Origin: an uncultured Bacillota bacterium
Lineage (GTDB): Bacteria > Bacillota > Clostridia > Peptostreptococcales > Anaerovoracaceae
Assembly: GCA_946408315.1 (NCBI GenBank)
Contig: CAMJRV010000009.1
Location: forward strand, 1 to 19,104
Direction: 5' to 3'
Length of the DNA stretch: 19,104 nt
Shown: one piece after another, positions 14,679 through 19,104 of the stretch
Layout of the letters: each line of letters starts with the position of its first letter
Numbering within the stretch: the first letter of the stretch is position 1
Program-made: the position numbers and the translations under genes
Notes under the pieces: generated by a model
What the model was told of the DNA's origin: nothing
Seen by the model: the letters and a program-made list of their open reading frames with translations, nothing else
The model's database searches: none

Positions 14679-15473
14679 TTATCCCAAATCACACCCAGCA
14701 GAAGTGGCATCTATGTTTCCATCACCAATATCACCCTTCCCTTGCAAATAGAACTCATACCGATCGCAGATCTCCTGCGCTTCTCCAAATGCAATCTGTC
14801 TGCCGTGATCTAACCATAGCACTTTGTTGCATAGTTCACGAATCTGCTGCAACGAATGCGAAACAAGAATTGTCGTGGCACCACGAGAAATAATTTCACG
14901 CATCTTTTCAGCGCTTTTCGTCTGAAATGCACCGTCACCCACAGATAGCACCTCGTCTAAAATAAGGATATCCGGATTTACCATTGACGCAATCGAAAAA
15001 GCAAGGCGAGATTTCATTCCAGAAGAAAGCTGCTTAAACGGTCTATTTTCAAATTCCCACAACCCGGCAAAATCTATAATTTCACTATATTTATCATCCA
15101 TAAACTGCTTGGTATAACCCAGCATAGCACCACGCAAATACGCATTCTCTTTCACGCTCAAATCGCCGTCAAAACCACTCCCAAGCTCCAAAAGGGCAGC
15201 CACCTCTCCATAGGCATTTATCGTGCCTCTGGTGGGAACCATAATTCCTGCTACAGCCTTGAGAAGAGTTGATTTTCCTGCGCCATTTGAGCCGATAATC
15301 CCAAGCATGTCCCCTTCTTCCAGCTCAAAGGTCACGCCATCCACAGCCATAAATTCCTTTACGTGATAATTTCGCGTCAGCTTCCTCATCACATACTCTT
15401 TCAACCCGATATCTTTAAAGTCTCCGGTTATATACCGGATCGCAATATTTTCCGCCTTTATCGCAATACCCAT
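14679..15473 (-). CDS. wzt: ABC transporter ATPase for polysaccharide export (Wzt/TagH type, short form)
   Basis: ATP-binding subunit that powers export of a lipid-linked polymer across the membrane with the Wzm partner. It has 264 residues. Walker A GSNGAGKST is at 61-69, the polysaccharide-exporter block LLELGSGFDGDLSVKEN at 94-110, the ABC signature LSSGMKSRLAFS at 149-160, Walker B ILILDEVLSVGD at 169-180, and the switch His at 206. The protein ends soon after the nucleotide-binding domain, so it lacks the C-terminal carbohydrate-binding domain of O9a-type Wzt that recognises a capped chain end. Export here is therefore probably not gated by such a domain. The ATG at 15473 has AGGAG seven bases upstream, 14 bp after the wzm stop. 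Teichoic-acid (TagH) and O-antigen/capsule (Wzt) names apply equally to this family. Confidence 0.95.
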   Translation of the reverse strand: MGIAIKAENIAIRYITGDFKDIGLKEYVMRKLTRNYHVKEFMAVDGVTFELEEGDMLGIIGSNGAGKSTLLKAVAGIMVPTRGTINAYGEVAALLELGSGFDGDLSVKENAYLRGAMLGYTKQFMDDKYSEIIDFAGLWEFENRPFKQLSSGMKSRLAFSIASMVNPDILILDEVLSVGDGAFQTKSAEKMREIISRGATTILVSHSLQQIRELCNKVLWLDHGRQIAFGEAQEICDRYEFYLQGKGDIGDGNIDATSAGCDLG

Positions 15474-15487
15474 TAAGCAACTCCTGT

Positions 15488-16261
15488 TTATACATAATAT
15501 AAAAAGCTATGGTTCTTTTTCTTGTAAATCAAATATCCCACGGCAAAGGCTACAATAGAATATCCTGCCGCGATAAGGTGAAGCCAAATTGAGGGGATAT
15601 CTCCTTCAATAACAATCTTTCTTACGTATCTGATATATACATAAATCGGATTCAGTAAAAACAGGTTTTTTCCAATTTGTGAAAACCCGTCAATGCTGTA
15701 AAATATTGCAGACATATACATAAGCAACAGTGTAAAAATACTATATAGATATTGAATATCTCGAAAAAACACGTAAAGCGCCGATAGGATAAGCCCCATG
15801 CCCAGATTGAAGATTACTAAGCATAGAATGGGATACAGCAGGAAAACAAACTTCCAGGTGACATCAATTCCGTCCAGCAGCACAAAAGCGAAAAAGATTG
15901 CTAGAGTTATCCCAAAATTAATAAGCGAAGACACATTCTTTGAAAAGAGAAACATATACTTTGGAACATTAACCTTAGTAAATATCTCTGCATTATTTAA
16001 TAGAGACGTCATTCCCTCATTAGTCGAATCACTGAAGAATGAAAAAATTAGTTGTCCTGCAAAAAGATAGATGGTGTAGTGCGAAATATTGGAACCCAAT
16101 AGATTTGAGAAAACCAAATGCATCACAAAAAGGGTAAGGAGAGGAGAAATCACACTCCATGCCATTCCAAGAATCGTTCTTTTATATTTCTTGGTAAAGT
16201 CTCTACGTACCAATTCACTGAACAAAAAATAGTTTTTTTTGAATTTCTGTATAGTCTTCAA
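15488..16261 (-). CDS. wzm: ABC-2 permease for polysaccharide export (Wzm/TagG type)
   Basis: Membrane subunit of the export pump, with six helices. ELVRRDFTKKYKRTILGMAW near the N terminus, then SVISPLLTLFVMHLVFSNLL, and the late block FFRDIQYLYSIFTLLLMYMSAIFYS are typical of Wzm/TagG. I choose the TTG at 16261: GAGGG lies six bases before it, the protein becomes 257 residues (usual for the family) and starts just before KTIQKFKKNYFLFSELV. The longer frame from GTG at 16342 would add 27 residues with no counterpart in the family and overlap the methyltransferase by 53 bp. It is followed by wzt 14 bp later. Which polymer it exports is unknown, but the adjacent transferase fusion suggests a phosphate- or glycerol-containing, possibly galactofuranose-bearing chain. 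Confidence 0.92.
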   Translation of the reverse strand: MKTIQKFKKNYFLFSELVRRDFTKKYKRTILGMAWSVISPLLTLFVMHLVFSNLLGSNISHYTIYLFAGQLIFSFFSDSTNEGMTSLLNNAEIFTKVNVPKYMFLFSKNVSSLINFGITLAIFFAFVLLDGIDVTWKFVFLLYPILCLVIFNLGMGLILSALYVFFRDIQYLYSIFTLLLMYMSAIFYSIDGFSQIGKNLFLLNPIYVYIRYVRKIVIEGDIPSIWLHLIAAGYSIVAFAVGYLIYKKKNHSFLYYV

Positions 16262-16289
16262 TGTTTTCCCTCTTCCCAAAGTAATATCT

Positions 16290-17069
16290 TTATTCCTTAA
16301 AACTCTCACTTGGCACAAAGCAAACATAATATAAGTCATCACGTTTTCGGTTAACTGATTTAATTATCTTTTTAAACTGAGGCTGACACACATCGACTAT
16401 TGCATCATCAATCATTCTATGGCCTGAGGCAGGCGATGGATCATACTCCTCATACGGGCAGTAGAACATAGAGAATTTTCTTGCTATACTATTTACCTTT
16501 TTTATAAAGCTCAATGGCTCTTCCAAATGCTCGATCGTATGCGAACAAAAACAAAAATCATAAAGATTATTTTCCATTGTGAAAATATCTTTAAATAGGT
16601 ATTGATTAATATAGGGCTGTGTTTTAGAAAATTTTTCCCAGGACTCGTCAATGTCCAAAGCATCTACGATTAATTTCAGCCCAAACGCCCAGTGATTGTC
16701 ACTAAAAATTTGCCCAAGAAAATTACTTCCAACTCCAGATCTTGCTCCAACATCAAGCAGTGTGTATTCTGTCCAGCGCGGTAAATTGACTTCAACGCAA
16801 TATTCATAAAAATATTGTAAACAATCAACTATGTTATTCAAGGTCTGAACGTCATAAATTTCAATGTCTCTATATTTTAATACGGCATCCAGATTTATAT
16901 CTCCGGTAAGTTGAAGTCCTGTCCTCGTTAACCCTGTACTGGATTGAAAGAAGTCAGGCATACTCTGCTTTTTTATTTGAAAATATATTCTTTTAAAATT
17001 ATCACCTTTTAATAAATAATCTACAACCTGCTGGTCATTCAATCTAAACAACTTCTCAAACATCTCCAT
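16290..17069 (-). CDS. Class I SAM-dependent methyltransferase
   Basis: Soluble protein of 259 residues with a Rossmann-type methyltransferase core from about 100 to 220. Motif I LLDVGARSGVGS is at 104-115, the acidic motif II DALDID is at 136-141, and the motif IV region CSHTIEHLEEP is at 175-185. The first about 95 residues are helical and not recognised. Substrate unknown; in ABC-exported glycans, methylation of sugars or of a chain end is common, so this enzyme may modify the polymer. The Wzt here has no cap-recognition domain, which argues against a simple O9a-style termination scheme. The ATG at 17069 overlaps the upstream fusion gene by 14 bp and has AAGGG about five bases before it. 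The stop is 28 bp before the chosen wzm start. Confidence 0.82.
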   Translation of the reverse strand: MEMFEKLFRLNDQQVVDYLLKGDNFKRIYFQIKKQSMPDFFQSSTGLTRTGLQLTGDINLDAVLKYRDIEIYDVQTLNNIVDCLQYFYEYCVEVNLPRWTEYTLLDVGARSGVGSNFLGQIFSDNHWAFGLKLIVDALDIDESWEKFSKTQPYINQYLFKDIFTMENNLYDFCFCSHTIEHLEEPLSFIKKVNSIARKFSMFYCPYEEYDPSPASGHRMIDDAIVDVCQPQFKKIIKSVNRKRDDLYYVCFVPSESFKE

Positions 17070-19104
17070 TTTCGCCCTTCTTTATATCTTGAATAATGCA
17101 CTGCGCAATCCGTTCACCGCATTTGCCGTCATAATAGGGAACACACTCATGAAATGCTTCGTTCCGCTCTTGTTTTTTATGATCCTTCCCTTGCCTACAC
17201 ATATCTAAAAATCCAATCATATCAATACAATTGGTCCCTTGATAATAGCTTTCCGTTAGAGACGCGATTGCCTGTGTCATCGGCTCTTGATAGTCGGAAT
17301 TGTACAGATACAAGACGGGGACATCCAACGCCCCAGCCTCAACCATTATAGCACTTCTATCTGTCATGATAAAGTTTGCATTAACTAAGGCAGGCCTGTA
17401 ATCATCATCCGTAAAAATAAAAGTATTTTCACACGTTTTAATTGTCTCGAACAATTCCACGGCTTCTTTGGCAGCACCTTCTATCCATTGACACATTTCG
17501 ATAAATTTGGGATGGGGCATGAAAACAAAGAATACATCCGGGAATTCCTTTAACTGCTCAGCAAAGGCAATATACTCCTTTAAATATGGTGTGATTTGAA
17601 CTTCCCCTTCATTCGTCGTAATTCGGTTTGGGAAATGTGCCTTCCACAGACATATTTTTCGCCCGTTTACTTTCAAGTACAGTTCTTGAGGCAGACGATA
17701 TTTTTCTTTATGAAACAGGCTGTCAAATTTAGGAAGCCCAACAGATCTTATGGCATTATAATTTGGAGAATACTTTTTATATTCTTCAATCATTTTTCCC
17801 GATAATGTAAACGCCCTCCAAGAATTTATTATAATTTCATTGCTAAATTGCTCACGTCTTGCCTTCGTTGTATCTCCAATTTCTATTCCATATGGAATAT
17901 ACACAATCCGTATTCCTTTTGCCTTAATATTCCGGGACCAACTTTCATACTTTCTATGCCATTTATCAAACGGTGTTTGAACTACCATAACATGAGGTTT
18001 ATATAAATCAATATAAAAATCCTCAAATTCAATAAACGGAACCTCTTCCGCCTGCAAAAACTCACGGGCAGTTTGAATTTGTACAGTTTCATCGACAACA
18101 TCATCTAGCAATACTAATTTAACATCAAACTGTTCATTGTTAATACACTCTCCATAGAAGCTCTCCCATGATGGCCAAAAGGAGGCAATTTGAAACAGGA
18201 AAACAATTCTTATTTTTTCATTGTCTCTATACGGAATCAAGTTTTCTCGATAGCCTTCTTCGGCATATCTCATATCAAGTTTTTCCAAAATCTTGTTTTG
18301 AATATCAGTCTCTTTCAAGATTCTTTGTTCTGCCTCCCAGATACGGCCATCTAAGGTTTGCAAAATTCGTTTTTCTGATTCCCAAATACGAGAATCCAAG
18401 GTTTGCAATATGTTTTTTTCCATGATGCCTATCTGGTCTAAGATGCTTTGTTGTGCAGCAATATTTTCTTCCATATTCGTGTAATGCGTGTTGAGTTCTT
18501 GCTTCAGTTCCTCTTTATAATCCCATAAATGCCCATCATGATCATGTACTATCTTTTCTAAATAAGATTGCTTATCCGAAACCTTATAAATGCCATTACG
18601 GGTTTCTTGTAGCGGCACAAAAATCCGCGTGCGAAAAGGACCATAGAAGGGACGTAGCATGTTTTTTATTAACAATTTAAAACGTTTTTTCAAGGACATC
18701 CTAGGAGAGCTTGTTTCAGTTTGGCTGGTTTCATAAACAATGCTATCACCCTTTGACCAAGCAATTCTCTGATGTATAACTTTCTCCAAAGCTTTGGGCT
18801 CATAAACTTTCAATTTTGTATTCTGTTCCAAAATAAGGTTCATCAACTGCTCATGTCTTTTTTGTAACTCCTCCGAATTATAAAAAGGGTTTGTCCAGCC
18901 TGCCAAAAGAATTCTATCTTCCTCAGGGATCTCAATCTTTAGTTGTTCTCTAAGAACTCCTGCAACAATACCTCTTGCTTCCAAATCAAATCGATCAGCT
19001 TTCCCTGACGTAATGTTTTCCCCATTCCAGCGGTATTCGCCCAGCACCTCTGAAAGTGTTGCAAAATTAAGCACATGAATAGCCCGAGACCATAATTCAA
19101 AATC
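17056..19104 (-). CDS. Glycosyltransferase 2 / coiled-coil / CDP-glycerol-transferase-like fusion, 5'-truncated
   Basis: The frame is open to the right window edge; GTG at 19074 is internal (preceded by DFELWSRAIH), so the N-terminal GT2 domain is outside. Residues below count from that GTG. The first about 60 residues, with DFELWSRA just before and GEYRWNGENIT at 12-22, match the end of a GT2 catalytic domain. Residues 60-285 are polar and helical, probably coiled coil, with a 15-residue tandem repeat at 219-248. Residues 287-665 resemble the CDP-glycerol glycerophosphotransferase family (TagB/TagF): GLPKFD at 446-451, WKAHFPN at 477-483, MPHPKF at 519-524 with the conserved His, and TDRSAIMVEAG at 571-581. 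It could build or prime a polymer with sugar and glycerol- or other polyol-phosphate units. No CDP-glycerol synthase is in the window, so the second donor is unproven. Confidence 0.83.
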   Translation of the reverse strand, partial: DFELWSRAIHVLNFATLSEVLGEYRWNGENITSGKADRFDLEARGIVAGVLREQLKIEIPEEDRILLAGWTNPFYNSEELQKRHEQLMNLILEQNTKLKVYEPKALEKVIHQRIAWSKGDSIVYETSQTETSSPRMSLKKRFKLLIKNMLRPFYGPFRTRIFVPLQETRNGIYKVSDKQSYLEKIVHDHDGHLWDYKEELKQELNTHYTNMEENIAAQQSILDQIGIMEKNILQTLDSRIWESEKRILQTLDGRIWEAEQRILKETDIQNKILEKLDMRYAEEGYRENLIPYRDNEKIRIVFLFQIASFWPSWESFYGECINNEQFDVKLVLLDDVVDETVQIQTAREFLQAEEVPFIEFEDFYIDLYKPHVMVVQTPFDKWHRKYESWSRNIKAKGIRIVYIPYGIEIGDTTKARREQFSNEIIINSWRAFTLSGKMIEEYKKYSPNYNAIRSVGLPKFDSLFHKEKYRLPQELYLKVNGRKICLWKAHFPNRITTNEGEVQITPYLKEYIAFAEQLKEFPDVFFVFMPHPKFIEMCQWIEGAAKEAVELFETIKTCENTFIFTDDDYRPALVNANFIMTDRSAIMVEAGALDVPVLYLYNSDYQEPMTQAIASLTESYYQGTNCIDMIGFLDMCRQGKDHKKQERNEAFHECVPYYDGKCGERIAQCIIQDIKKGENGDV
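18329..18418 (-). repeat. 45-bp tandem repeat inside the fusion gene
   Basis: Two imperfect 45-bp copies (18329-18373 and 18374-18418) encode 15-residue units, MEKNILQTLDSRIWE and SEKRILQTLDGRIWE, followed by a degenerate third unit starting AEQRILKETD. The unit is an exact number of codons and lies in the linker between the GT2 and CDP-glycerol-transferase-like domains, so it lengthens a helical or coiled-coil spacer in frame. Confidence 0.8.

Noticed and set aside
19072..19074. GTG as start of the right-edge gene
   Set aside because: The frame continues to the window end and encodes DFELWSRA, a GT2 motif, directly before it.
1..19104. tRNA, rRNA, CRISPR array, transposase genes or phage genes
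   Set aside because: None seen on either strand; the only repeats are the 45-bp in-gene repeat and short inverted repeats in the leader.

Overview
The window looks like a cell-surface polysaccharide locus from a low-GC Bacillota bacterium, most likely of clostridial type. Reasons: AT-rich coding, strong AGGAGG-like ribosome binding sites before almost every gene, GTG/TTG starts, an ABC-2 export pair of Wzm/Wzt (TagG/TagH) type, and a CDP-glycerol-transferase-like polymer enzyme. Genus cannot be read from the sequence.

Layout. At the left edge a plus-strand gene (5' end outside the window) encodes an O-antigen ligase/polymerase-like membrane protein with an extracytoplasmic insertion and a TPR-like tail. 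Everything else is on the minus strand and is read from right to left. In transcription order: a glycosyltransferase/coiled-coil/CDP-glycerol-transferase-like fusion (5' part outside the window), a SAM methyltransferase, Wzm, Wzt, a 495-bp non-coding leader, then a dense run with start/stop overlaps: GT39-type membrane glycosyltransferase, a 152-residue protein resembling only the C-terminal tail of that GT39 protein, NDP-hexose 2,3-dehydratase, Gfo/Idh/MocA reductase, GtrB-type glycosyltransferase, SDR reductase, split transketolase N and C subunits, UDP-galactopyranose mutase, GtrA-type flippase, RmlA and RmlB. A DUF368/PopT undecaprenyl-phosphate transporter closes the run.

How the parts fit (inference). 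RmlA and RmlB make dTDP-4-keto-6-deoxyglucose. The 2,3-dehydratase and Gfo/Idh reductase would turn this into a dTDP-4-keto-2,6-dideoxyhexose, as in antibiotic deoxysugar pathways. The SDR would reduce a remaining ketone. The split transketolase, coupled to these genes, could add a two-carbon ketol unit and give a branched-chain (octose-type) sugar. The GtrB/GtrA/GT39 trio has the composition of a three-component extracytoplasmic glycosylation system: load the sugar on undecaprenyl phosphate, flip it, and attach it outside to a polymer exported by Wzm/Wzt. PopT would return the freed lipid carrier, and Glf would supply galactofuranose for the polymer. No rmlC or rmlD is present, so the dTDP branch is not obviously for rhamnose.

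The most unusual points are the dideoxysugar/transketolase combination, the tail-only GT39 paralogue, and the leader with a seven-codon mini-ORF behind a near-perfect ribosome binding site. No tRNA, rRNA, CRISPR array or transposase gene is visible.
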